From Candidatus Mesolinea sp. (GTDB lineage Bacteria; Chloroflexota; Anaerolineae; Anaerolineales; Anaerolineaceae), in contig DMCS01000069.1 in assembly GCA_003445715.1 (NCBI GenBank), forward strand, positions 1 to 27,535: a DNA stretch of 27,535 bases, written 5' to 3'. Shown piece by piece: positions 1-7,228 of the stretch. The translations under genes and the position numbers were made by a program. The stretch's first letter is position 1. Each line of letters starts with the position of its first letter. The notes below the pieces were generated by a model. That model was given only the letters and a program-made list of their open reading frames with translations, had not been told where the DNA came from and did not search any database.

Positions 1-56
1 TCTTAACTTTGAAAAATTTGGATGTAATCGATAAACCAATGTTTTTCAACACCCTC
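1..56. repeat. Left copy of the terminal inverted repeat (probable IS end)
   Basis: Positions 2-56 match the reverse complement of 27481-27535 at 52 of 55 positions; the three mismatches are at about 25, 31 and 33. Similarity stops at CACCCTC on the inner side, and the inner flanks of the two copies are unrelated. Read outward, both copies begin GAGGGTGTTGAAAAACATTG, the sharp boundary expected where an insertion sequence begins. No transposase lies inside the window, so the element body would lie outside it. Confidence 0.75.
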
Positions 57-68
57 GAGCAGGTATTA

Positions 69-98
69 TTTCACTGCTGTCGTTCAATCGATTAAAAT
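69..98 (+). promoter_or_regulatory. Possible promoter of the GH1 gene
   Basis: TAAAAT at 93-98 could be a -10 box, with TTTCAC at 69-74 as a weak -35 at an 18-base spacing. It lies 30 bases upstream of the start codon, just inside the left terminal repeat. Both boxes deviate from consensus, so this is tentative. Confidence 0.3.
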
Positions 99-128
99 GA
101 GGCATAACTTCTTGACGAGGAGACCACT

Positions 129-1451
129 ATGCCCAAAGGGACATTTAACTTTCCGGATAACTTTTTGTGGGGCACAGCCACAGCTGCGCACCAGGTGGAA
201 GGCGGCAACTCTAATAACGACTTTTGGGCTTGGGAGCAGGAGCCCGGGCACATTATCAATGACGATAAATCCGGAGCAGCTTGCGAATGGTGGGCAGGGC
301 GTTGGCGTGAGGACTTCGATCGCGCACAGGAGACCCACCAGAATGCCCACCGTCTTTCGGTGGAATGGGCGCGCATCCAGCCAGCGCCAGACATGTGGGA
401 CGAGACGGCTTTAGAGCGCTACCGCCAGATGCTGCTGGGGCTCAAAGAACGCGGCATGACCGCTATGATTACCCTGCATCACTTCACCAACCCTATCTGG
501 TTAGCTGAAATGGGCGGGTGGGAGAACGAGGAAGTGGTGCCCCTTTTTGCGGAGTACACTCGAAAAGTCGTCGAAGCATTGGGGGCACACTGCCGGCTGT
601 GGGTCACGATTAACGAACCAAATGTGTATATGAGTGCGGCATACCTAGGTGGCATCTTTCCGCCAGGCAAAAAGGACTTGAAATTAGAAGTGCAAGTGCT
701 GGCGAATATGGCAAAGGCGCATGCTGCAGCTTATGAGGTAATCCACACCTTGCAGCCTGAAGCGCAAGTTGGCGCAGCGATACACTGGCGCGGCTTTACA
801 CCAGGCGACCGCAACCCGCTTATGAGGATTTCTGCCCGGCAGCATCATCAGCTTTTCAATGAGGCTTTCTCGCGCACCTTAGAAACTGGTAAATTTGATT
901 CCCCAGTGCTCAAACAGGAAATCCCGGAAGCCAAAGGCACACAAGATTTCATTGGTCTAAACTATTACACCAGGGATTACCTGCGCTTTGCCCCTAACCA
1001 GCGGGCTGAAGGCTATACGGAGCGCTTTTTCAAGCCGGATGCGGACCTTTCGGAGCGTGGCTTTTTAGCCAATGATCCTGAGGGCTTCAAACAAGCCATC
1101 CGTTGGGCAAATCAGTTCCACAAGCCCATTTACATTACCGAGAACGGCTGCGAAGATTCGCAGGATGATTTCCGACGCCGCTACCTGATTGAACATATCC
1201 ATGCAATGTGGAGGATGGTCAACTTTAATATCCCGATCAAGGGCTATTTCCATTGGACGCTGGTAGATAACTTCGAGTGGGAGCGCGGTTGGAGCCAGCG
1301 TTTTGGCTTGTGGGAGCTGGACCCACAAACACAAATCCGCACGAAACGCAAGAGCGCCGACCTGTATGCCGAAATCTGCCGTACAGACAGCCTCAGCTCG
1401 GAAATGGTTGAAAAGTACGCACCGGAGGTTTATACAAAGATCTTTCCTTAA
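129..1451 (+). CDS. Glycoside hydrolase family 1 beta-glucosidase/beta-glycosidase
   Basis: 440 residues, the normal length for a family 1 (beta/alpha)8 barrel. The retaining-glycosidase signatures are complete: acid/base Glu163 in TINEPN (161-165) and nucleophile Glu338 in ITENG (336-340). The N-terminal NFLWGTATAAHQVEG (11-25), SVEW (77-80) and aglycone-site FHWTLVDNFEW (374-384) are also typical. There is no signal peptide, so the enzyme should act in the cytoplasm on imported disaccharides or aryl glucosides. The ATG at 129 follows GAGGAG at 117-122. Substrate (glucoside, galactoside or 6-phospho sugar) cannot be fixed from sequence. The gene stands alone next to the repeat at the left edge, so any sugar transporter partner may lie outside the window. 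Confidence 0.95.
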   Translation: MPKGTFNFPDNFLWGTATAAHQVEGGNSNNDFWAWEQEPGHIINDDKSGAACEWWAGRWREDFDRAQETHQNAHRLSVEWARIQPAPDMWDETALERYRQMLLGLKERGMTAMITLHHFTNPIWLAEMGGWENEEVVPLFAEYTRKVVEALGAHCRLWVTINEPNVYMSAAYLGGIFPPGKKDLKLEVQVLANMAKAHAAAYEVIHTLQPEAQVGAAIHWRGFTPGDRNPLMRISARQHHQLFNEAFSRTLETGKFDSPVLKQEIPEAKGTQDFIGLNYYTRDYLRFAPNQRAEGYTERFFKPDADLSERGFLANDPEGFKQAIRWANQFHKPIYITENGCEDSQDDFRRRYLIEHIHAMWRMVNFNIPIKGYFHWTLVDNFEWERGWSQRFGLWELDPQTQIRTKRKSADLYAEICRTDSLSSEMVEKYAPEVYTKIFP

Positions 1452-1491
1452 GCGGTTAATTTCGGCTTGATTCTTGCAACAAATGAACTCT

Positions 1492-1511
1492 CCCCGCAGC
1501 TTGCTGCGGGG
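1492..1511. terminator. GC-rich hairpin after the GH1 gene
   Basis: CCCCGCAGC (1492-1500) pairs perfectly with GCTGCGGGG (1503-1511), which folds as an 8-9 bp stem. A T-run follows only at about 1526-1530, so it is a poor intrinsic terminator. It may instead be one end of a small inverted-repeat element (see 1628-1644). Confidence 0.45.
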
Positions 1512-1627
1512 TATCTGGTTTATCCTTTTTCTCACTAAAACTTAAGTTGTTCGTCATGATCATCAAAATCGATACATTGTGGCTCTTCCTCGGGGTCTCG
1601 CTCATTTACCTATCTTACTCTGTTTTT

Positions 1628-1644
1628 CGCAGCAAGCTGCGGGG
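1628..1644. repeat. Inverted copy of the 1492-1508 sequence
   Basis: CGCAGCAAGCTGCGGGG is the exact reverse complement of 1492-1508. The two copies enclose about 120 bases with no open reading frame of note. Each copy is itself a hairpin, so they may be repeated extragenic palindromes rather than ends of an element. Confidence 0.5.
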
Positions 1645-1662
1645 AAATGCCCACTTTTGAAT

Positions 1663-1668
1663 TATAAT
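1663..1668 (+). promoter_or_regulatory. -10 box upstream of the DUF218 gene
   Basis: A perfect TATAAT lies 25 bases upstream of the ATG at 1694. No convincing -35 box is present. Confidence 0.5.
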
Positions 1669-1693
1669 GAAGTTATAAACGAAGGAGCTTGTC

Positions 1694-2491
1694 ATGTCTG
1701 TATATCTCGCTAAATTACTACCGCAAATCATCATGCCGGTTGGGTTGGCAGCATTGCTGCTCTTCATTACCCTTTTCCTTATCCGCAAGCACCCCAAAAC
1801 GGCTACTTGGCTGGTGCTGATCAGTCTTATCTTAGTTGGCGTAGGCGGCAACGCTTACTTCTCAGCATATTTTGCCCGCACGTTAGAGTGGCGCCACATG
1901 CCGCTGCAAGGAGAGGTGAAAGCAGATGCGATTGTGCTGCTGGGCGGCGGCACCGAGCCGGCAGATGCGCCCCGCACGGGTGTGGAGGTGAATGGCGCCG
2001 GCGATCGCGTGCTGTATGCAGCAGGGTTGTATAAACAAGGCGCAGCTCCGCTTATTATCCTTTCTGGCGGGAATGTGGCTTTCAGCCAGGCGCGCGGCAG
2101 CACCCCTGCGCAAGAGATGCACGACTTGCTCTTTGAACTAGGTGTACCCAAGGAAGCAATGGTCCTGCAAGATCAATCCCAAAACACGGAAGAAGATGCT
2201 GTGTATACGAAGGAGATCCTGAAGGAGAAGGGGATTGAGAGCGTTATCTTGGTCACCTCAGCAGCGCACATGGAGCGCACGTTGATGCATTTCCAGGATC
2301 CGCAGCTTACGCTGATCCCAGCCCCAACGGATTATGCCATCACACAGCGTTACTGGGATTACCTGATGCGCTGGGATGCCCAAACGATTTTGCTTCATTT
2401 GTTGCCCACGAGCCAATCGCTCAACCTGACGAGCAACATCTTCCATGAATATTTGGGGATGTTTATTTACCGTCTCAAATTCATCTTTTAG
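1694..2491 (+). CDS. DUF218 / YdcF-SanA-ElyC family membrane protein
   Basis: 265 residues. Two hydrophobic segments at about 10-30 and 38-56 anchor the protein, followed by a DUF218 Rossmann-like domain. The domain starts at KADAIVLLGGG (76-86) and carries LSGG and a SQNTEEDA stretch typical of the family. Relatives such as E. coli ElyC and SanA affect cell-envelope integrity and lipid-carrier use in peptidoglycan assembly. The biochemical reaction of the family is not settled, so no specific function is assigned. GAAGGAG at 1680-1686 sets the start. A strong terminator follows, so it is probably transcribed alone. Confidence 0.85.
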   Translation: MSVYLAKLLPQIIMPVGLAALLLFITLFLIRKHPKTATWLVLISLILVGVGGNAYFSAYFARTLEWRHMPLQGEVKADAIVLLGGGTEPADAPRTGVEVNGAGDRVLYAAGLYKQGAAPLIILSGGNVAFSQARGSTPAQEMHDLLFELGVPKEAMVLQDQSQNTEEDAVYTKEILKEKGIESVILVTSAAHMERTLMHFQDPQLTLIPAPTDYAITQRYWDYLMRWDAQTILLHLLPTSQSLNLTSNIFHEYLGMFIYRLKFIF

Positions 2492-2510
2492 AATTGTTAC
2501 GATTAAGTTC

Positions 2511-2542
2511 AGCTGCCCCCAGGCTCTGTGGGCAGCTTTTTT
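2511..2542 (+). terminator. Rho-independent terminator after the DUF218 gene
   Basis: AGCTGCCC (2511-2518) pairs perfectly with GGGCAGCT (2530-2537), and the stem runs directly into a T-run to 2542. Confidence 0.85.
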
Positions 2543-2686
2543 AATGTGGGAAGTCGAAGAACCAATAAGAGGTTCAATTGCATTGGCTTGATTGGCAAGG
2601 GGCGCGTAGCGGGAAAGGAACAAATATACTGCTTGGGGCGTCAAAAACACGAAGCAGAACAAACAAAGTCCTTTAAAGGAGGAACA

Positions 2687-4003
2687 ATGAAAAACTTACA
2701 AACGATTCTTAGCCTGAGTGTGATTGCAGCCTTTTTGCTTGCGGGGTGTGCGCCGGCGGGGCAATCGCCTGAGCCGACCCAACCCGAAGAGCCAACGCAA
2801 CCCTCCACCGAGGCGCAGGACTTGATTGGTGAAGTCGCTTACAACCCTAACCCACGAGCCGAGTTAGACCAGATTAAAGCGTTAGCGGAAGCACACAACA
2901 CCTTCGCGCTTGACCTTTACCAACAGTTAGCTGGTGAGGGTGAGAACATTTTCTACTCACCCTATAGCATTTACATGGCGCTGCTGATGACCTATGCCGG
3001 CGCTGCGGGAGACACAGCCAGCCAGATGGAGAGCACCCTGCATTTACCCTATCCGCAAGAAGAAATCCACGCCGTAATGAACGCACTCAACCAGCAATTG
3101 AAAGCAAACAGCCTGGTGGATGATGAGCCAGTATTTACGCTCAATATTGTCAATCAACTTTGGGGGCAGGCGGGCTATGCGTTCTTGCCAGAATTTCTGA
3201 ACACGCTTTCTCAGCATTATGCTGCCGGCTTGAAGACGGTCGACTTTGCTGCCGATCACGAAGCTGCCCGTGAGCTGATTAACCTCTGGGTTGAAGCGCA
3301 AACCAATGAAAAAATCAAAGATTTGATCCCTGCGGGAGCCTTAAATGAACTCACCCGCTTGGTCATCACCAATGCAGTCTACTTTAAGGCAGCTTGGTTG
3401 TCTCCATTTGATCCTGCCAACACAAAAAATGGCAGCTTTACTTTGCTGGATGGAAGCCAAGTGGAGGTGCCGATGATGCATCAAAGTGGCAGCATGCGGG
3501 CGTACGTCTCGCAAGATGTGCAAGCTGTGGAGCTGCCTTATGAAGGCGGGACCTACTCCATGGTGGCGCTCATGCCGACCGCTGCCAGCCTGGACGCCTT
3601 CGAGCAAGCCCTTACAGCTGAAAGCCTGCAAGGCATCCTGGATCAGCTGGATCGAGCTTCTGTGACCTTGAGTATGCCGAAGTTCAAGTTCGAGGCAGCC
3701 TTTGGGCTCAACGATGCGCTAAAAGCATTGGGAATGACAGCTACCTTTGATCCTCTTCAAGCGAATTTCTCGCGGATGAACGGAACGACGGATTTGTACA
3801 TTACATCCGCGTTACATAAGGCTTATGTGGACGTCAACGAGGAAGGCACTGAAGCAGCCGCAGCGACTGCGGTTGTGGTTGGGCTTACTTCTGCGCCTAG
3901 CCAGAGTTACACCATCACGCTCGATCACCCCTTCCTGTTCCTTATCCGTGATAATGACACAGGCACGCTGCTCTTTCTAGGCAGGATGGCTGATCCGCGC
4001 TAA
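2687..4003 (+). CDS. Serpin (serine/cysteine protease inhibitor), secreted lipoprotein
   Basis: 438 residues. The frame is open from 2528, but the ATG at 2687 is preceded by AAAGGAGG and begins a lipoprotein signal peptide with lipobox LLAGC (Cys21). A Pro/Glu/Thr-rich linker follows at about 22-45. The serpin fold then runs to the C-terminus: NIFYSPYSIYMAL near the start, LVITNAVYFKAAW in the middle, and a hinge EEGTEAAAATA near the end. The small-residue hinge indicates an inhibitory serpin able to insert its loop. By alignment to alpha-1-antitrypsin the scissile bond falls near Thr-Ser in GLTSAP, uncertain by a few residues. It is expected on the outer face of the membrane, where it would trap exogenous or own proteases. 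It has its own terminator on each side. Confidence 0.93.
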   Translation: MKNLQTILSLSVIAAFLLAGCAPAGQSPEPTQPEEPTQPSTEAQDLIGEVAYNPNPRAELDQIKALAEAHNTFALDLYQQLAGEGENIFYSPYSIYMALLMTYAGAAGDTASQMESTLHLPYPQEEIHAVMNALNQQLKANSLVDDEPVFTLNIVNQLWGQAGYAFLPEFLNTLSQHYAAGLKTVDFAADHEAARELINLWVEAQTNEKIKDLIPAGALNELTRLVITNAVYFKAAWLSPFDPANTKNGSFTLLDGSQVEVPMMHQSGSMRAYVSQDVQAVELPYEGGTYSMVALMPTAASLDAFEQALTAESLQGILDQLDRASVTLSMPKFKFEAAFGLNDALKALGMTATFDPLQANFSRMNGTTDLYITSALHKAYVDVNEEGTEAAAATAVVVGLTSAPSQSYTITLDHPFLFLIRDNDTGTLLFLGRMADPR

Positions 4004-4020
4004 ACCTTAGCTAAAACCAT

Positions 4021-4052
4021 ACAGGCTGGAAAAAGATGCCTTCAGCCTGTTT
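4021..4052. terminator. Bidirectional terminator between the serpin and degV genes
   Basis: ACAGGCTGGA (4021-4030) pairs with TTCAGCCTGT (4041-4050), 9 of 10 positions, in the 66-base gap between convergent genes. T-rich sequence follows only weakly on either side. Confidence 0.6.
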
Positions 4053-4069
4053 GCGTTAATTTGCCAAAA

Positions 4070-4918
4070 TTATCCAGCCATCCAGGCAATGGCTACCGTG
4101 CCGGGGCCGACATGTGCGCCGATCACTGGGCTGACCTCGGAGCGGAATACTTCGTCCGGATGCAGACGCTCAATAGCGGCAGCCTCGAGCGCACGGCATT
4201 CATCTTCACACAGGGCATGGAATGGCGCAATGCGCAGGGGCGTCTTGCCGCTTGTGCGCTTTTCGATCAGGTCGAGCATGCGGCTGAGGGCTTTTTTGCG
4301 CGAAATCACGCTCTCGACGGCTTCGATCTTGCCGCCGCGGATTTCGAGCAGCGGTTTGACGTTGAGCGCGGAGCCTAAAAAGCGTGTGGCAGTGTTGATT
4401 CTGCCGCCCCGATATAGATATTCTAAGGTATTGACCGTGAAATAGACCCCAATTTTGGGGTAGGTGGCTTTGGCGAGTTCCAGAATCTCCTGGAGGCTGG
4501 CGCCATCCTCGGCAGCGCGCGCCAAAGCGATGACCATCAAGCCTAAAGCCATCGAGACCAGCTGAGAGTCAAAGACTTCTAGGTTTTCGGGGTTGCCCAG
4601 CTCCACCTTAGCCTGCTCGGCAGAGTCGAACGACGCTGAGATGCCGCTGGAAATGCCGGTGTAGAAGACATCATTTCCCGCGTCCAGTAGCGGCTTGAAA
4701 ATATCTACAAACTGCCCAACGGTGACCTGGCTGGTGGTTGCAATTTCGTTAGAGTGGGAAAGCTGGGTGTAAAACTCCTGGGCGGTGATGTCGACGCCAT
4801 CACGGTACTGTTTGCCCTGCCAGGTGAGGACGAGGGGCAGAACAGGGAGATGATATTGGTCGACGATATCTTGTGGCAAGTAGGCGCTTGAATCGGTAAC
4901 AATAATGACTTTATTCAT
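4070..4918 (-). CDS. DegV family fatty-acid-binding protein
   Basis: 282 residues, full length for DegV/FakB proteins. Visible motifs are TDSS at 8-11, TSQ at 62-64, ISSGISAS at 89-96 and the C-terminal G-x-H-x-GPGT. Together these form the pocket that holds a fatty-acid carboxylate. In Firmicutes FakB proteins present fatty acids to the kinase FakA for incorporation into phospholipid. No FakA (Dak-like) gene is in the window, so the partner is unknown here. The start is the ATG at 4918, with AGGAG about ten bases upstream on the minus strand. It converges on the serpin gene. Confidence 0.93.
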   Translation of the reverse strand: MNKVIIVTDSSAYLPQDIVDQYHLPVLPLVLTWQGKQYRDGVDITAQEFYTQLSHSNEIATTSQVTVGQFVDIFKPLLDAGNDVFYTGISSGISASFDSAEQAKVELGNPENLEVFDSQLVSMALGLMVIALARAAEDGASLQEILELAKATYPKIGVYFTVNTLEYLYRGGRINTATRFLGSALNVKPLLEIRGGKIEAVESVISRKKALSRMLDLIEKRTSGKTPLRIAPFHALCEDECRALEAAAIERLHPDEVFRSEVSPVIGAHVGPGTVAIAWMAG

Positions 4919-4983
4919 TTGATTTATTCTCCTATAGACATTTAGTCACATTAAATTAGACAGTGACCGGACATTTTTCTGTA

Positions 4984-4989
4984 ATTATA
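4984..4989 (-). promoter_or_regulatory. -10 box of the DegV gene
   Basis: TATAAT on the minus strand, 65 bases upstream of the start. The best -35 candidate (TTGTGC, 19-base spacing) is weak. Confidence 0.45.
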
Positions 4990-5034
4990 CGATGACAACA
5001 GCGGATATGCACAAAAAGGAACTCTAAAAGAAAA

Positions 5035-5120
5035 TTGGCGCGAGAGGGCTCGATCCCCGTTTCTAGGACTTACCCCCGAACATTTCCGCAGCACCCTGTA
5101 AAGGGCACGGATGTGAACCC
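5035..5120 (-). pseudogene. Degenerate tRNA-Val copy
   Basis: Three blocks resemble the intact tRNA-Val at 5347-5421 in the same order. They are the acceptor/T-arm region (5037-5058, GGCGCGAGAGGGCTCGATCC), ACCCCCGAAC (5072-5081), and a 14-base exact match to the anticodon arm (CACGGATGTGAACC, 5106-5119). Unrelated bases separate the blocks and the D-arm and 5' acceptor strand are missing, so no cloverleaf can form. Confidence 0.6.
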
Positions 5121-5133
5121 ATTGTTAAATAGA

Positions 5134-5155
5134 AAAATGGGCGCGAGAGGGATCG
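5134..5155 (-). repeat. Second partial tRNA-Val 3'-end copy
   Basis: GGGCGCGAGAGGGATCG resembles the start of the copy at 5035 and the 3' end of the intact tRNA. After about 20 bases it changes abruptly into the modular repeat that begins at 5163. Confidence 0.5.
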
Positions 5156-5162
5156 GGCCTTT

Positions 5163-5337
5163 GTTCTCGCCGGTCTCCAGACCGAGCGAGGAAGTTGACC
5201 GAAGGTCTCCTTCTTTACAAGCAGTTATGATCACTGATTGTCATAGTAGGATTGTCAGTTTCTTGGAGACCTAAAGGTCACATGCCTTGCATGGTCAGGA
5301 GAGTGCGAAGCCTGCCTGTAGGGTACCAAGCAAGAAC
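5163..5337 (-). repeat. Modular palindromic repeat, copy A
   Basis: Read on the minus strand it begins GTTCTTGC and ends GGAGACCGGCGAGAAC. It contains the same blocks as 15624-15810 in the same order: TGGTACCCTA, GCAGGCT, CGCACTC, GCAAGGCAT, TGACCTTTAGGTCTC, GGAGACC, CGGTCAA. A roughly 60-base insertion sits between two blocks. The ends are inverted repeats (GTTCTYGC). Several inner blocks are short palindromes, such as GACCTTTAGGTC and GACCTTCGGTC. No open frame of note is present. Confidence 0.75.
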
Positions 5338-5346
5338 TAAAGAATA

Positions 5347-5421
<75 letters not shown>

Positions 5422-5504
5422 ATTGACATTCAAATTATAGCAAAGCCGCTGCGCTTTGTCCAACATTTTTAGGCTGTCTCTGCAGCAATTTTTGATGCAA
5501 TTCC

Positions 5505-5532
5505 TTCGCAAAGTCCCATTTTCGGGTACAAT
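5505..5532 (+). promoter_or_regulatory. Promoter of the PadR-importer operon
   Basis: TTCGCA (5505-5510), a 16-base spacer and TACAAT (5527-5532) lie 32 bases upstream of the PadR start. No riboswitch or clear operator palindrome is visible between the tRNA and the operon. Confidence 0.45.
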
Positions 5533-5564
5533 TCAGCTACTCAATTAATGAATAGGCAAACCCG

Positions 5565-6107
5565 ATGTCACCACGTCACGCACTGCCCATGCATCTCGAA
5601 TATGCCCTGCTTGGCCTCATCCGCCAGCAGCCGCAATACGGCTATGACCTGCTGCAAAACTGGAGCGCAACCTTAGGCCTGATCTGGAACGTGAAGCCAG
5701 CCAGCCTATATGCCGCGCTCAATAAGCTCGAGGAGCAGGGGCTGCTGAACTCCATGCGCGTGCCAGGGGAAGCCTCGCCGGCGCGCAAGGTATTCAACCT
5801 CACGCCGGCAGGCGAGGAAACTTTCTTGGCTTGGATGCGCACACCGGTGGCATCCCCGCGCGCTTTCCGGCAGGAGTGGTTTGCGCGCTTATATTTCTTC
5901 CCCCAGGTGCCTCAGGAGATTGTGCATGCGCTCTACACCGCCCAGCTGGATGCAGCAGAACAATGGCTTGCTGAGCAAAAGACGCTAGACCTGACTGGAT
6001 CGTTTTTTGAAGCGCAGGTGCGGGCCTTTCGGCGCAGCCAAATCGAGGGTATCCTTGCCTATCTGCAAGAAAATCAACCCCACTTTTTTCAAGGAGATAA
6101 TAATTAA
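5565..6107 (+). CDS. PadR family transcriptional regulator
   Basis: 180 residues. The N-terminal half is a PadR winged helix: LEYALLGLIRQQPQYGYDLL (11-30), then KPASLYAALNKLEEQGLL and a wing ending in the KVFNLTPAGEE motif. The C-terminal half is the helical Vir/PadR dimerisation arm (about 95-170), rich in aromatic residues. PadR proteins usually repress nearby genes and respond to small ligands. The stop TAA shares its last A with the ATG of the substrate-binding protein, so regulator and importer are co-translated, and autoregulation of the whole operon is the natural inference. The ligand is unknown. Confidence 0.92.
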   Translation: MSPRHALPMHLEYALLGLIRQQPQYGYDLLQNWSATLGLIWNVKPASLYAALNKLEEQGLLNSMRVPGEASPARKVFNLTPAGEETFLAWMRTPVASPRAFRQEWFARLYFFPQVPQEIVHALYTAQLDAAEQWLAEQKTLDLTGSFFEAQVRAFRRSQIEGILAYLQENQPHFFQGDNN

Positions 6108-7228
6108 TGAGAGATCGATGGATAGTAATGGCGCTCTTAATCACTTTGTTGCTTTCGGCATGTGCTAGCCCGAATGTCACGCCGACTGCCACGCAGCCGC
6201 AAACTACAGCGCCGGCAACGCTGACAGAAACGGTGCAATCCCTGATTATTACTGATGCCCTAGGGCGTACGGTCACGCTCGATGCGCTGCCACAGCGCAT
6301 TGTGGTGACGGGCAAAGCCTCCATTATGGTTTTGGATGCGATGTATATGTTCCCCGAGGCGCGTGAGCGTGTAGTCGCTTTTGAGGATTTCGCACAAGGC
6401 GATGTCAATTTTATTTCCTTGCTGGACCCAAACTATGCCGAAAAGGCATGGCTCCAGCGCGATGCCGGCGTGGAGCAGTTTGTCTCGGCTGAGCCGGACT
6501 TGGTGGTGATGAAGAGCAGCAACGCTGAGAAGTACGGCGGACCTATTGAAGCAATCAACATTCCCGTGGTGTATGTAGATTTTGAGACGCCCGAACAATA
6601 CGCACGCGATTTGGACATCTTGGGCAAAATCTTTGGCAACACCCAGCGCGCCGAGGAGCTCGCGGCTTATTATCAAGGCAAGGTGGATGTTATCAATGCA
6701 GCGCTGCCGGCGGAGGTAACCCGCCCAAGCACGCTTATGCTCCAATATGCGCTCAAAGATGGCGCCGTAGCTTTTACCGTACCTCCGCTGAGTTGGATGC
6801 AAACCCGCCTGGTGGAGATGGCTTGCGGAACAGTGGCGTGGTCTGATGTGCAGCCTAGCTCTGGCTGGACAACAGTCACCATCGAGCAAATCGCCGCTTG
6901 GGATCCCGATGTGATTTTGATTGTGGCTTATAACAATGACCCGAGTGCTATTGTAGGCTCGCTCAAAGAGGACGCCCAGTGGAAAACGCTGCGCGCTGTC
7001 CAAAACGGCAAGTTGTACGGTTTCCCCAAGGACCTTTATAGCTGGGATCAGCCGGATACGCGCTGGGTATTAGGGTTGCAGTGGCTCGCGACGGTGCTGT
7101 ACCCAGAGCGACTCAAGCCAGAAAACTTGATGCCGGCAGTGCAGGAATTCTATCAATTCGCTTATGGCATAGATTCAGCCACATTCGAAGCCCAAATCAA
7201 GCCCGCGCTGCAAGGGGATCTACCTTGA
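6107..7228 (+). CDS. Substrate-binding lipoprotein of a FecCD/BtuCD-type importer
   Basis: 373 residues. A lipoprotein signal peptide with LLSAC (Cys19) and a Thr/Pro/Ala-rich linker precede a class III (BtuF/FhuD, Peripla_BP_2) binding fold. The fold begins near LIITDALGRTVTLDALPQRI (about 46-65), with AEPDLVVM in the first lobe and AAWDPDVILIVAYN in the second. It would hold ligand outside the membrane and deliver it to the permease encoded next. The family carries ferric siderophores, haem, corrinoids, or molybdate/tungstate (MolA), and nothing seen here decides between these. AAGGAG at 6091-6096 lies inside the end of the PadR gene. Confidence 0.9.
   Translation: MRDRWIVMALLITLLLSACASPNVTPTATQPQTTAPATLTETVQSLIITDALGRTVTLDALPQRIVVTGKASIMVLDAMYMFPEARERVVAFEDFAQGDVNFISLLDPNYAEKAWLQRDAGVEQFVSAEPDLVVMKSSNAEKYGGPIEAINIPVVYVDFETPEQYARDLDILGKIFGNTQRAEELAAYYQGKVDVINAALPAEVTRPSTLMLQYALKDGAVAFTVPPLSWMQTRLVEMACGTVAWSDVQPSSGWTTVTIEQIAAWDPDVILIVAYNNDPSAIVGSLKEDAQWKTLRAVQNGKLYGFPKDLYSWDQPDTRWVLGLQWLATVLYPERLKPENLMPAVQEFYQFAYGIDSATFEAQIKPALQGDLP

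Noticed and set aside
1065..1535. Minus-strand 156-codon open frame overlapping the GH1 gene end
   Set aside because: Begins within the palindromic repeat at 1492-1511 and lies antisense to conserved GH1 coding sequence.
5035..5274. 79-codon open frame over the decayed tRNA and repeat
   Set aside because: The underlying DNA is tRNA-derived and palindromic repeat sequence; the translation has no sensible composition or ribosome site.
5422..5564. Cobalamin or molybdenum riboswitch ahead of the importer operon
   Set aside because: The leader is only about 30 bases after the likely transcription start and has no B12-box or Moco-like conserved core.
6260..7003. Minus-strand open frame of 247 codons opposite the substrate-binding protein
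   Set aside because: Shadow of a clear lipoprotein gene; no start signal or recognisable domain.
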